Of a DNA stretch of 35,555 bases, positions 8,432 to 16,352 are shown piece after piece. The position numbers and the translations under genes are program-made. The DNA lies in assembly GCA_902494035.1 (NCBI GenBank), contig CABURV010000017.1:1-35555 (forward strand), given 5' to 3'. Positions within the stretch are counted from its first letter, which is position 1. The number at the start of each line of letters is the position of its first letter. This stretch comes from an uncultured Collinsella sp. Lineage in GTDB: Bacteria > Actinomycetota > Coriobacteriia > Coriobacteriales > Coriobacteriaceae. Under the pieces are notes generated by a model. The model worked only from the letters and a program-made list of their open reading frames with translations, was not told where the DNA came from and made no database searches.

Positions 8432-9214
8432 CTAGCGACCTCCGGCCAGCACCAGATCCTGTAACGCCGAGTACACCTCAACGCGGCGAGGATCATCCTG
8501 CTTGTCGATGAGCAGCGCCATGGCACCGCGGATATCGCCCTTGGGCGCGCCCTCGAGCGTATCCATAAACTCGTTGGCCAGGTCGCGGCCGTAACGGTAG
8601 CCGCTCATGGCGCGAGCCTCGCGCTCGATGGCAACGCGCAGCTTGTACGGCACGCCGGGGTGCAGGATATCGGCCTGCTCGCCGGCGGCCTCCACCGTGG
8701 TCTCGGCATGGAGCTTTTGGTCCAGCAGACCGAGCGCCATGGCAAAGCCGTAGACGGTCTGCGCGGGGCTGGGCGGGCAGCCGGGGATGTAGACATCGAC
8801 CGGCAGAATCTTGTCCGTGCCGCCCCAGACGCAGTAGTTATCGTAGAAGATGCCACCGGTGCAGCCGCACGCGCCATAGGACACCACGATCTTGGGATCG
8901 GGTGCGGCCTCAAAGGCGCGCAGGGCCGGCATGCGCATGGCACGCGTCACGGCGCCGGTGTACAGCAGCACATCGGCGTGACGGGGCGAGGGCACGACCT
9001 TGATGCCAAAGCGCTCGACGTCGAAGACGGGCGTGATGGAACCGAAGATCTCGATCTCGCAGCCGTTGCAGCCGCCGCAGTCAACACGGTAGACGTACAC
9101 CGAGCGCTTGATCTTCTTAAGAAGGGTCGCCTTGGCCTTCTCGATGCTCTCGTCGAGCTCGATCTTGGTCGGGCGGTACTGAAGCCGCTCGGGCAAAAGC
9201 GTGGGTTCGGCCAT
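8432..9214 (-). CDS. hyfI: [NiFe]-hydrogenase 4 small subunit HyfI (HycG/NuoB-like)
   Basis: Small electron-transfer subunit carrying the proximal [4Fe-4S] cluster next to the Ni-Fe site of HyfG. Cluster ligands are visible in DCGGCNGCEIEI (C46, C49 and C52 region), YGACGCTGG and PGCPPSP. The NuoB-like core spans about residues 38-165; the C-terminal part, about 90 residues, is mostly helical and acidic or basic, as in HycG/HyfI (about 252-255 residues in E. coli). The start is set by AAGGAGGAG just before ATG 9212-9214. It sits two bases after hyfH in the operon. Confidence 0.94.
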   Translation of the reverse strand: MAEPTLLPERLQYRPTKIELDESIEKAKATLLKKIKRSVYVYRVDCGGCNGCEIEIFGSITPVFDVERFGIKVVPSPRHADVLLYTGAVTRAMRMPALRAFEAAPDPKIVVSYGACGCTGGIFYDNYCVWGGTDKILPVDVYIPGCPPSPAQTVYGFAMALGLLDQKLHAETTVEAAGEQADILHPGVPYKLRVAIEREARAMSGYRYGRDLANEFMDTLEGAPKGDIRGAMALLIDKQDDPRRVEVYSALQDLVLAGGR

Positions 9215-9216
9215 GG

Positions 9217-9933
9217 TTACTCCTCCTTCGTTTCAAAATCCATGATGATGCCCTCGACCGGCGCCGGACCGGCGGGAATCTCGGGCGCATCGGGGTTGAG
9301 CTCGCGGTCGATATACTCCGGGTTCACGCCGTGGCCGCCCAGATACTCCATGCCGGGGCCCTGGGGCTCACCGGACGTAGGCGTTTCGTTGGCAACCATG
9401 CCGGCGGCATTGCCGGTCTTTACGGCCGACGCGGCGCGCAGGGCGTCGAGCTCACGCTTGCACTCCTGGCACATACCAACGGTACGAGCGGCCTGCTCGG
9501 CCTCCATGCCGCCGGCCTTTTGCAGCAGGCGCCTGGCGTAGTCGATCTCCTTGTGCGGGGCGAACGGCTTGCCGCAGCGCGAGCAGTGCTCGAGCGTGTA
9601 GACGCTTTTGCTGGTGAGGTCGTCCTTGCTCATGACGGCCAGCTCAAACTCCTCGGTGAGCTTGATCGCCTCCATGGGGCAGGCTTCCTCGCAGCGGCCG
9701 CAAAAGATGCAGCGGCCGTAGTCGATCGACCAGGTGATGGTATCGGCCGAAAGGTCGGTGTCCATGCGAATGGCATCGGCCGGGCACGCCACGCCACAGG
9801 CGCCGCAGGCAATGCAGAGCTCTGAGTCGTGCTCGGGCTTGCCGCGCATGTCCTTGTTGGTGGGGAACGGCGCAAACGGGTACTTGACCGTCGCGTCGCC
9901 GGCCTTGGCGTTAACCTTCCAAAGCTTCAGCAT
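9217..9933 (-). CDS. hyfH: Hydrogenase 4 ferredoxin-like subunit HyfH (HycF/NuoI-like)
   Basis: Carries two [4Fe-4S] clusters linking the ferredoxin chain to HyfI. The motifs CIACGACGVACP and CIFCGRCEEACP give the two CxxCxxCxxxCP sets in the first 90 residues. A further four-Cys region follows, HCSRCGKPF with CQECK, which resembles a zinc-ribbon or rubredoxin-like site and is also seen in HycF-type proteins. The C-terminal 60 residues are Pro/Gly/Glu-rich. The correct start is ATG 9931-9933, with GAGGAGGCG upstream, giving 238 residues; an upstream in-frame Met near 10035 would overlap hyfG and has no support. E. coli HycF and HyfH are about 180 residues, so this one has a longer tail. Confidence 0.9.
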   Translation of the reverse strand: MLKLWKVNAKAGDATVKYPFAPFPTNKDMRGKPEHDSELCIACGACGVACPADAIRMDTDLSADTITWSIDYGRCIFCGRCEEACPMEAIKLTEEFELAVMSKDDLTSKSVYTLEHCSRCGKPFAPHKEIDYARRLLQKAGGMEAEQAARTVGMCQECKRELDALRAASAVKTGNAAGMVANETPTSGEPQGPGMEYLGGHGVNPEYIDRELNPDAPEIPAGPAPVEGIIMDFETKEE

Positions 9934-9934
9934 A

Positions 9935-11707
9935 TTAGAGCGCCTCCTCATCGAGCGGAGCGGCCACGGTGCCCTCGCCCGCAAGCGGCGACTTGTCGCG
10001 CCAGACGTTTTCGAACTGCTCCTTGTCGAGCACATGGTCGCGCTTGGCGGCGACGTCGGTCACCGTCACGCGGTCGGTGCAGGAGTAGCACGGGTCCAGC
10101 GAACCGACGATCAGCGCCGCGTCGCCCACGGTGTTGCCGCGGAACATGTAGCGCAGGACCGGCCAGTTGCTGTACGTGGCGGCCTTGGCGCGCCAGCGGT
10201 AGCACTTCTGGTTGTTGCCGAGCATCGCCCAGTGCACGTCCTCGCCGCGCGGCGCCTCGGTGGCGCCGATGGCGTACTTGTGCGGGGTGTACTCCCAATC
10301 CGTTGTGAGGATGGGGCCCGACGGGCAGTTCTCGAGCATGGTCTCGATCATGTCGATCGAATCGTAGACCTCCTGGATACGCACGGCGGTACGGCCGAAG
10401 GCGTCGCAGGTGTCGGCCGTGGCGGCGTGCATCTTCATGACGTCCGGATCGAGGTAACCGTCGAAGGGATGGTCGAAGCGCACGTCGCGGGCATAGCCCG
10501 AACCACGCATGAGCGGGCCGACCGGCGAAAAGTCGCGGGCGATCTTACGATCGAGAATGCCGATGCCGCTCGTGCGCTCAATAAAGTTGGGCGTGGAGAG
10601 CAAAACGTCGACGAGCTCCTGGACCTCGGAGCGCAGCTGGTGGATGGTCGTGAGCGTGGAGAGCTTCTGCTCGGCCAAGATGTCGCGACGCACGCCACCA
10701 ATCACATTGAGGCCATAGGTCTTGCGGTGACCGCTGAGTTTCTCGGCCAGGTCCATGGACTTCTCGCGAACGCGGAAGAACTGCTGGAAGCCGGAATCGA
10801 AGCCGGTGTAGTGCGATGCGAGGCCAATGTTGAGCAGGTGCGAGTGCAGGCGCTCGACCTCGAGCATGATGGCGCGGATGTACTGCGCGCGCGGCGGGAC
10901 GTGAATGCCCTGGGCGCGCTCGACAGCCTCGGCGTAGGCCACCGAGTGGGCGCAGCCGCAAATACCGCAGATACGGTCGGCAAGGAACGTCACGGCGTCA
11001 TAGTTCAGGCGCGTCTCGGCGACCTTCTCCATACCGCGATGCACGTAGAACAGGCGGTAGTCGGCGTCGACGATCGTCTCGCCCTCCACGAACAGGCGGA
11101 AGTGGCCGGGCTCGTCGGAGGTGATGTGCAGCGGTCCCATGGGGACGAGCGTGGTCTCCTTGCCCTTGGTGTCGGCCAGGAATTCGTAGTTTTCCATGTC
11201 GCTCGCGGGGGCGGGGCGGAAACGGTAATCCATCGAATCCTTGCGCAACGGGTACAGCCCGCTGGGCCAATCGTCGGGAAGCACCAGGCGACGGCGGTCG
11301 GGCAGACCCTCGGGAATCAGGCCGAACATATCGCGCAGCTCGCGCTCGCCCCACACGCAGGCGGGGACAAACGGGGTCACGCTCGGGAACGTCATCTTGG
11401 CGGGGTCGACCTCGGCACGGACGGTCACCCAGCCGGGGTCCTCGCCCTCCATGGAGATGACGTAGTACACGGCGTAACGGCCGCATAGGCTGCGCTCGTC
11501 GTTGCCGACAATCACGGGAATCCAGCCGTAGCGCTCGTAATACAGGTAGTGGACGGCCTCGGGCAGCTTGTCCTGCTTGACGGTAATCGTCAGCTGGTCC
11601 TCGCACTGCCACTCGACCTTCTCGATGCAGCCCGGAACGGCGCGGCGCAGGGCCTCGACATGGCTCTCGCAGCGACGGGCATACACCTTGTTCTCAGTTT
11701 CAATCAT
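9935..11707 (-). CDS. hyfG: [NiFe]-hydrogenase 4 large subunit HyfG (NuoC-NuoD fusion, HycE-like)
   Basis: Catalytic subunit that reduces protons to H2. The N-terminal about 165 residues are NuoC-like (WGERELRDMFGL), and the rest is the NuoD-like Ni-Fe domain. The four Ni ligands sit in L1 (RICGIC, C247 and C250) and L2 (DPCYSC, C540 and C543). R546 closes the DPCxxCxxR motif, and 44 residues follow it; HycI should cleave here, leaving R546 as the C-terminus (the removed tail is 32 residues in E. coli HycE). The large Cys pair, the fusion and the operon partners place it in group 4a/4-type membrane-bound, H2-evolving hydrogenases. It ends one base before hyfH begins and starts 3 nt after the hyfF stop. 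Confidence 0.96.
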   Translation of the reverse strand: MIETENKVYARRCESHVEALRRAVPGCIEKVEWQCEDQLTITVKQDKLPEAVHYLYYERYGWIPVIVGNDERSLCGRYAVYYVISMEGEDPGWVTVRAEVDPAKMTFPSVTPFVPACVWGERELRDMFGLIPEGLPDRRRLVLPDDWPSGLYPLRKDSMDYRFRPAPASDMENYEFLADTKGKETTLVPMGPLHITSDEPGHFRLFVEGETIVDADYRLFYVHRGMEKVAETRLNYDAVTFLADRICGICGCAHSVAYAEAVERAQGIHVPPRAQYIRAIMLEVERLHSHLLNIGLASHYTGFDSGFQQFFRVREKSMDLAEKLSGHRKTYGLNVIGGVRRDILAEQKLSTLTTIHQLRSEVQELVDVLLSTPNFIERTSGIGILDRKIARDFSPVGPLMRGSGYARDVRFDHPFDGYLDPDVMKMHAATADTCDAFGRTAVRIQEVYDSIDMIETMLENCPSGPILTTDWEYTPHKYAIGATEAPRGEDVHWAMLGNNQKCYRWRAKAATYSNWPVLRYMFRGNTVGDAALIVGSLDPCYSCTDRVTVTDVAAKRDHVLDKEQFENVWRDKSPLAGEGTVAAPLDEEAL

Positions 11708-11710
11708 TCG

Positions 11711-13270
11711 TTACTCCACCTCGCTCTGAGCGGTCTCGGTACCGAACACAGCGCGGTACATCGGCGTCGCGTGAAGTTCCTCGGTGCCCTGCTCGAGCAC
11801 GATGCCGGTCGCAGTCTCCACACCGTGCACGAGGGGCAGCGGGGTGGCGATGCCAAACCACAAGATCATGACAGCCAGGATGATTTCGGGGATAAGCATG
11901 AGCACCGGGGCCTCATGCTTATCCATGCCCTGGGGCGCATGGCCGAATACCGACTTGAGTGCGATGCGGGTGAGCGCGGAGATGGCCACGGTAAGACCGA
12001 GGGCGACCACGACGACCAGCCACATGGGACCGGCGGTAACACCGGCGACAAAAGTCAGGAACTCGGAGATAAACATGCCAAAGGGCGGGAAGGCACCAAG
12101 ACCGAGCAGCGCCAGGACGGCGAGCGCGGCGGTTGCGGGGGCAACCTCGACGACGCCCTGGATCTTGGCCAGGCTACGCGTGCCAAAGGCATGCTGGATG
12201 TTGCCGGACACGCAGAAGGCAAGCGTCTTGGTAAAGCCGTGGAACACGCAGTGCAGCAAGGCCGCGGCGATACCCAGAGGGCCACCGATACCCAGGCACA
12301 GGGCGATAACGCCCACGTTCTCCACAGACGAGTACGCAAAGCGGCGCTTGAGGTCGTCCTGGCGAAACATAGAAAGTGCCGCCACCAAAATGGACAGCGT
12401 GCCGACGATCAACAGCAAAAGCTGCGGATACTCGGCGCCCACGGCTTGGATAGTAAAGCCGTAGAAGCGCATGATCACAAGCATGGCGCACTTAAGCAGC
12501 ACGCCCGAGAGCAGGGCCGAGACAGGGCTCGGGGCCTGGGAGTGGGCATCGGGCAGCCAAGTGTGCATGGGGAACAGGCCGGCCTTGGTGCCAAAGCCGA
12601 TCACGATAAACGCAAAGGCGAGGCGCATGAGCGTCGGATCGAACTGGTCGGCATACGGCAGCACGCACGACAGGAATGCGGCCTCGTGGGCGTTGGGAAT
12701 CACGTCGGCGGCGTTGGCGTAGATCAGCAGCGTACCGAACAGGCCAAAGGCCACGCCGGCGGTACAGACCATCGCATACTTCCAAGAAGCCTCGAGGGCC
12801 GTCTTGTTCTTGTAGATACCCACGAGGAACACGGTGGAAAGCGTGGTTGCCTCCACGGCGGCCCACGTGAGGATCATGTTGTTGGACAGGCACGCGAGCA
12901 GCATGGTGAACACAAACAGGCTAAACAGCGCAAAATACTGCTTGGCGCGCTCGGCGGGCATGGAGCCCTCCTCGATATCGGCCTTTACATAGGGCAGCGA
13001 GAACAGCCCCGTAAGAAAACCGATAAAGCCGATGAGCAGCACAAAGATGGCGCCCAGCGAATCGAGGTGGAACCACAGGCCAAGAGCGCTCGCGGTGTCG
13101 CCGCTCATAAGGACGTCACCGGCCGTCATAATCGACAGCACCAGGACGGCTGCGACGGAGACCAGGTTGAGACCGGCAAACACGTTATAGGACGTGTTCT
13201 TGGGCAAAAACGCCATGACCAGCGAGAACACCAAAGGAGTCGCGAGCAGGGCGAGAATCAACGTTTCCAT
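11711..13270 (-). CDS. hyfF: Hydrogenase 4 membrane subunit HyfF (antiporter-like, NuoL/M/N family)
   Basis: One of three Mrp-antiporter-like subunits of the membrane arm, a possible proton or sodium channel. The 519 residues form about 13-14 hydrophobic segments. The conserved core contains WAAVEATTLSTVFLVG, FGTKAGLFPMHTWLPDAHSQAPSPVSALLSG (shortened here as FGTKAGLFPMHTW and APSPVSALLSG) and a conserved Lys in FHGFTKTLAF. The length agrees with HyfF (526 in E. coli). ATG 13268-13270 follows GAGGGGGTAGTCC. The Glu in the VEATT segment and the Lys residues used in proton transfer by complex I homologues are present, so ion pumping is possible. Confidence 0.92.
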   Translation of the reverse strand: METLILALLATPLVFSLVMAFLPKNTSYNVFAGLNLVSVAAVLVLSIMTAGDVLMSGDTASALGLWFHLDSLGAIFVLLIGFIGFLTGLFSLPYVKADIEEGSMPAERAKQYFALFSLFVFTMLLACLSNNMILTWAAVEATTLSTVFLVGIYKNKTALEASWKYAMVCTAGVAFGLFGTLLIYANAADVIPNAHEAAFLSCVLPYADQFDPTLMRLAFAFIVIGFGTKAGLFPMHTWLPDAHSQAPSPVSALLSGVLLKCAMLVIMRFYGFTIQAVGAEYPQLLLLIVGTLSILVAALSMFRQDDLKRRFAYSSVENVGVIALCLGIGGPLGIAAALLHCVFHGFTKTLAFCVSGNIQHAFGTRSLAKIQGVVEVAPATAALAVLALLGLGAFPPFGMFISEFLTFVAGVTAGPMWLVVVVALGLTVAISALTRIALKSVFGHAPQGMDKHEAPVLMLIPEIILAVMILWFGIATPLPLVHGVETATGIVLEQGTEELHATPMYRAVFGTETAQSEVE

Positions 13271-13273
13271 GGA

Positions 13274-13927
13274 CTACCCCCTCAGCTCGGACAGGTCGCG
13301 CGCATCGAGCGAGTGGGAGTCGTCCCAAATGCGACGTACGACGATGGACATGATGATGACGGCAAAGATGGCGTCGGTGGCGATACCGATCTCGATGATC
13401 TCGGGAGCGGTGGGGGCCAAAAGCGCGAGCGTCACGTGGCTGCCGTTTTCCATAAGGCAGTATCCAAAGATCTGCTTCATGATGTTGCGCTGCGAGATGA
13501 TGCAGGTAAGGCCCACAAAGAAGTGAGCGAAGCTAATGGCGAGCGCAGGCGTTGCGACCTCGGCCGTGGGCAGGCTGATCTGCGTCACGACGGCAAAGCA
13601 GATCGCGACCTCCACGGCGATGATGCAGATAGCCCACGCAGGCTTAAGGCCGGCCTTGAGCGATGCGTCGCTCGGCTCGCCCATCTTCTTGTATGCGCGG
13701 TTGAGGATATAGGGAACCAGGACGACCTTGGTGATAAAGGCGGATCCGGCCCACATAAGCAGCTCCTGCGCACCGGTAGTGGCACCGAGCGTAGCGAGCA
13801 GTCCCACGAGCACCAGCGACTGCACCGCATACCAGCGGATGGCGTGCTTGATGTTCTTGGAGACGACCACCATGGTGGACGTGACGATCAGAAGGCCGCC
13901 AAGGATGTTGACGATCGAATAACCCAT
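13274..13927 (-). CDS. hyfE: Hydrogenase 4 membrane subunit HyfE
   Basis: A small hydrophobic subunit, 217 residues (216 in E. coli), with six or more membrane segments and a NuoK-like second half (HFFVGLTCIISQRNIMKQIFGYCLMENG), where the Glu in LMENG is the type of membrane acid used in complex I coupling. ATG 13925-13927 follows GGAGGT. hycD-type operons lack HyfE, so its presence supports a Hyf (hydrogenase 4) rather than Hyc (hydrogenase 3) assignment. Confidence 0.92.
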   Translation of the reverse strand: MGYSIVNILGGLLIVTSTMVVVSKNIKHAIRWYAVQSLVLVGLLATLGATTGAQELLMWAGSAFITKVVLVPYILNRAYKKMGEPSDASLKAGLKPAWAICIIAVEVAICFAVVTQISLPTAEVATPALAISFAHFFVGLTCIISQRNIMKQIFGYCLMENGSHVTLALLAPTAPEIIEIGIATDAIFAVIIMSIVVRRIWDDSHSLDARDLSELRG

Positions 13928-13940
13928 GTCGTTCTACCTC

Positions 13941-15398
13941 CTAACCGATCCAGCTGGCCGAAAGCGGGCCGCTGACGATGACCATGATGATGAGCACGAT
14001 GAACACGAACGCCATCGCGCGGGGAAGCGGGGCTCCCGCAGCGACCTCTTCGCTCGGCTCGCCGGGCAGGCAATAGCCCATCCACTTGAGGAACCAGGCG
14101 AAGGTGGCGACGGTCTCGGCAACCATGATGCACACGAGCACCAGGATCGCGACATTGCCGGCACCCACAGAGAAGCCGCCGGCGATGATCTGGAACTTCG
14201 AGAAGAACGTGTTCATGGGCGGCACGCCGGCAATAGCGAGTGCCGCGACACCAAAGCCCACGCCCGAGATCGGGTACTTCTTTACGATGCCGCGAAGCTT
14301 GGGCAGCATACGCGTGCCGAGCGTAAAGGAGAACGAACCGGCGATCAGGAAGAACAGCGTCTTGGCGAAGGCATGGTTAAAGATGTGGCACACGGCGCCA
14401 TCGAAGGCGAGCTGGCTACCAAAGACCGAAAGGCCCAGACCAAAGAACACGTAGGAGAGCTGGGCGATCGTGGAGAAGGCCAGCAGACGCTTCATGTCCT
14501 TTTGCGGCAGGTACATAAGGAAACCAAAGAGCATGGTGACCATGGCGTCGATAATGGCAACCCAGCCCACGATCTCGGGAATCTCGCCGGCAGAGACGAG
14601 TGCACGCGCGAACACGCACACGCCGACCTTAACCATCGAGGCGCCATGCAGGTAGGCCGAAACAGGCGTCGGCGCCTCCATGGCCGAAGGCAGCCACATG
14701 TACATGGGAACCTGTGCGGACTTGGCCCAGGCCGCAAACAGCACGAGCAAAAGGACGATAGCCTTGAGCTTGGCGTCGAGGCCGGCAATCGCGGTAATGG
14801 CGAAGGTACCGGTATGGGCAAACACGATGGCGGCGCCCAGATACAGGCCGAGCGCACCGATATGCGTAATGATCAGGGCCTTCATGCCGGCCTTCTTGGC
14901 CGTAGGCGTCATGTAGTAGCTAATGAGGCCCCAAGAGCACGCACCCGTGATCTCAAAGAACACGAGCTGGCCCAAAAGGGTCGAGCTGTACACGAGGCCG
15001 GCCATGGCGCCAATGAAGGTCGCGAGGTACGCGTAGAAGCGACGACGCGGTGCGTCGGGATGCTCACGGTTATTCTCGCTCATATAGGGAATCGAATAGA
15101 TCACGACAAGCAGGCCGATACCCACAAAGGCGGGCGCGAGCAGCGTGCTCATGCGATCGAAGGTGAATCCCATGACGAGGGTCTGCCCAAACGAGATCAG
15201 GGGGACCTGCGTGTCGGGCATGCCGGCGCCGGCGAAATTCGCGGCGAGGGCGATGGTGCAGACCGTCGAGACGGCGGCACCCAAAACGCTGAACCACTTG
15301 GCGTACGGACGGGGGAACAGGGCGACGAGCACCGAGGCCACCATCGGGGCCGCGATAGCGACCAAGCCGAGAAGGGACAGACTGACTGCAAATGACAT
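13941..15398 (-). CDS. hyfD: Hydrogenase 4 membrane subunit HyfD (antiporter-like)
   Basis: A second NuoL/M/N-like subunit, 485 residues (479 in E. coli HyfD), with about 14 hydrophobic stretches. Family landmarks are FFEITGACSWGLISYY, WAKSAQVPMYMWLPSAMEAPTPVSAYLHG (seen as WAKSAQVPMYMWL then APTPVSAYLHGASMVK) and FNHAFAKTLFFLIAG. The start is supported by AGAAGGGAG before ATG 15396-15398. HyfD is absent from Hyc operons. Together with HyfB and HyfF it gives three antiporter modules, the layout expected of an ion-translocating hydrogenlyase. Confidence 0.92.
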   Translation of the reverse strand: MSFAVSLSLLGLVAIAAPMVASVLVALFPRPYAKWFSVLGAAVSTVCTIALAANFAGAGMPDTQVPLISFGQTLVMGFTFDRMSTLLAPAFVGIGLLVVIYSIPYMSENNREHPDAPRRRFYAYLATFIGAMAGLVYSSTLLGQLVFFEITGACSWGLISYYMTPTAKKAGMKALIITHIGALGLYLGAAIVFAHTGTFAITAIAGLDAKLKAIVLLLVLFAAWAKSAQVPMYMWLPSAMEAPTPVSAYLHGASMVKVGVCVFARALVSAGEIPEIVGWVAIIDAMVTMLFGFLMYLPQKDMKRLLAFSTIAQLSYVFFGLGLSVFGSQLAFDGAVCHIFNHAFAKTLFFLIAGSFSFTLGTRMLPKLRGIVKKYPISGVGFGVAALAIAGVPPMNTFFSKFQIIAGGFSVGAGNVAILVLVCIMVAETVATFAWFLKWMGYCLPGEPSEEVAAGAPLPRAMAFVFIVLIIMVIVSGPLSASWIG

Positions 15399-15413
15399 TG
15401 TTTCTCCCTTCTC

Positions 15414-16340
15414 CTACACGCCGACGACCACGAAGACAAACGCCAGAACGGCGATACCCACGACGGCCCAGGTCTGATTGCCAAGCACCTTAAAACGCGA
15501 ACGCGAGCAGGAGTTCTCGATCACGCCGCACACGACAAAGTCGATCAGGCACTTCACTAGGAAGATGACGGCGCCCAGAACAGCGGCGGCGCCCACGGTC
15601 GCGGGCTCGCCCCAGGGGACAAAAATCGCGCAGAACCAGGCGACGACCAGGACCTGCTTCATGGACATGGCGAGCTTGGCCATGGCGAGCGACGGGCCGG
15701 AAAGCTCGGCGAGCGGACCCTCCTGAAGCTCCTGCTCGGCCTCGGCCTGGTCAAACGGCAGCTTGCCGAGTTCCATGTAGCAGGCGATTGCAAAGGCAAT
15801 GCCGGCAAGGATCACGGCGACCGGTGCGTCGATGGCACCCGTCATGATGTGCTGACCCATGGTGGCGATGTCGGTAGAACCGCACACCAGGGCAGCGGCA
15901 AACAGCGCCAGCAGCATGGACGGCTCGATGAGCACGCTCATGAGCAGCTCGCGGACGCCGCCGATACCGGCGTAGGCGTTGGACGAATCCACACCGCAGA
16001 GGGCGAAGAAGAAGCGGGCGAGCGCCAGGCTGTACATGATGGTGATGGCGTCACCAAAGACCGGGATGGGGCTTTGCGCCGTAAAGAGTGGCAGGCCCAT
16101 CGCGAGCATAAAGGCGACGGCGAAGAACAGCGGCGGCATAATGCGCAGCGCAAAGCTCGCGTCCTCGCTCTGGGACTCGGGGCGCGCAAAGAGCTTGGCC
16201 AGGTCGCGGTAGTCCTGCATGATGCTGGGGCCGCGACGGTTGTGCATCTTGGCGCGGATCACGCGGCCGAGACCGGAGAAGAACGGCGCGACGGCCATAA
16301 CGACCACGCCCTGCAGAACGGCAAGTACGATGTTGTTCAT
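15414..16340 (-). CDS. hyfC: Hydrogenase 4 membrane anchor HyfC (NuoH-like)
   Basis: Connects the soluble hydrogenase arm to the membrane arm. The 308 residues form about eight hydrophobic segments with NuoH/HycD landmarks: LGRVIRAKMHNRRGPSIMQDYRDLAKL near the N-terminus (shown here as RRGPSIMQDYRDLAKL), FPFD-like KLPFDQAEAEQEL in the loop, and GPSLAMAKLAMSMKQ. The EAEQEL acidic loop corresponds to the conserved acidic loop of NuoH. ATG 16338-16340 follows GGAGGGGAG. Confidence 0.94.
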   Translation of the reverse strand: MNNIVLAVLQGVVVMAVAPFFSGLGRVIRAKMHNRRGPSIMQDYRDLAKLFARPESQSEDASFALRIMPPLFFAVAFMLAMGLPLFTAQSPIPVFGDAITIMYSLALARFFFALCGVDSSNAYAGIGGVRELLMSVLIEPSMLLALFAAALVCGSTDIATMGQHIMTGAIDAPVAVILAGIAFAIACYMELGKLPFDQAEAEQELQEGPLAELSGPSLAMAKLAMSMKQVLVVAWFCAIFVPWGEPATVGAAAVLGAVIFLVKCLIDFVVCGVIENSCSRSRFKVLGNQTWAVVGIAVLAFVFVVVGV

Positions 16341-16352
16341 GCTCTCCCCTCC

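Noticed and set aside
11549..13975. 808-codon plus-strand open frame opposite hyfF and hyfE
   Set aside because: Shadow of two membrane proteins; it is His/Gly/Asp-rich as expected for the complement of hydrophobic codons.
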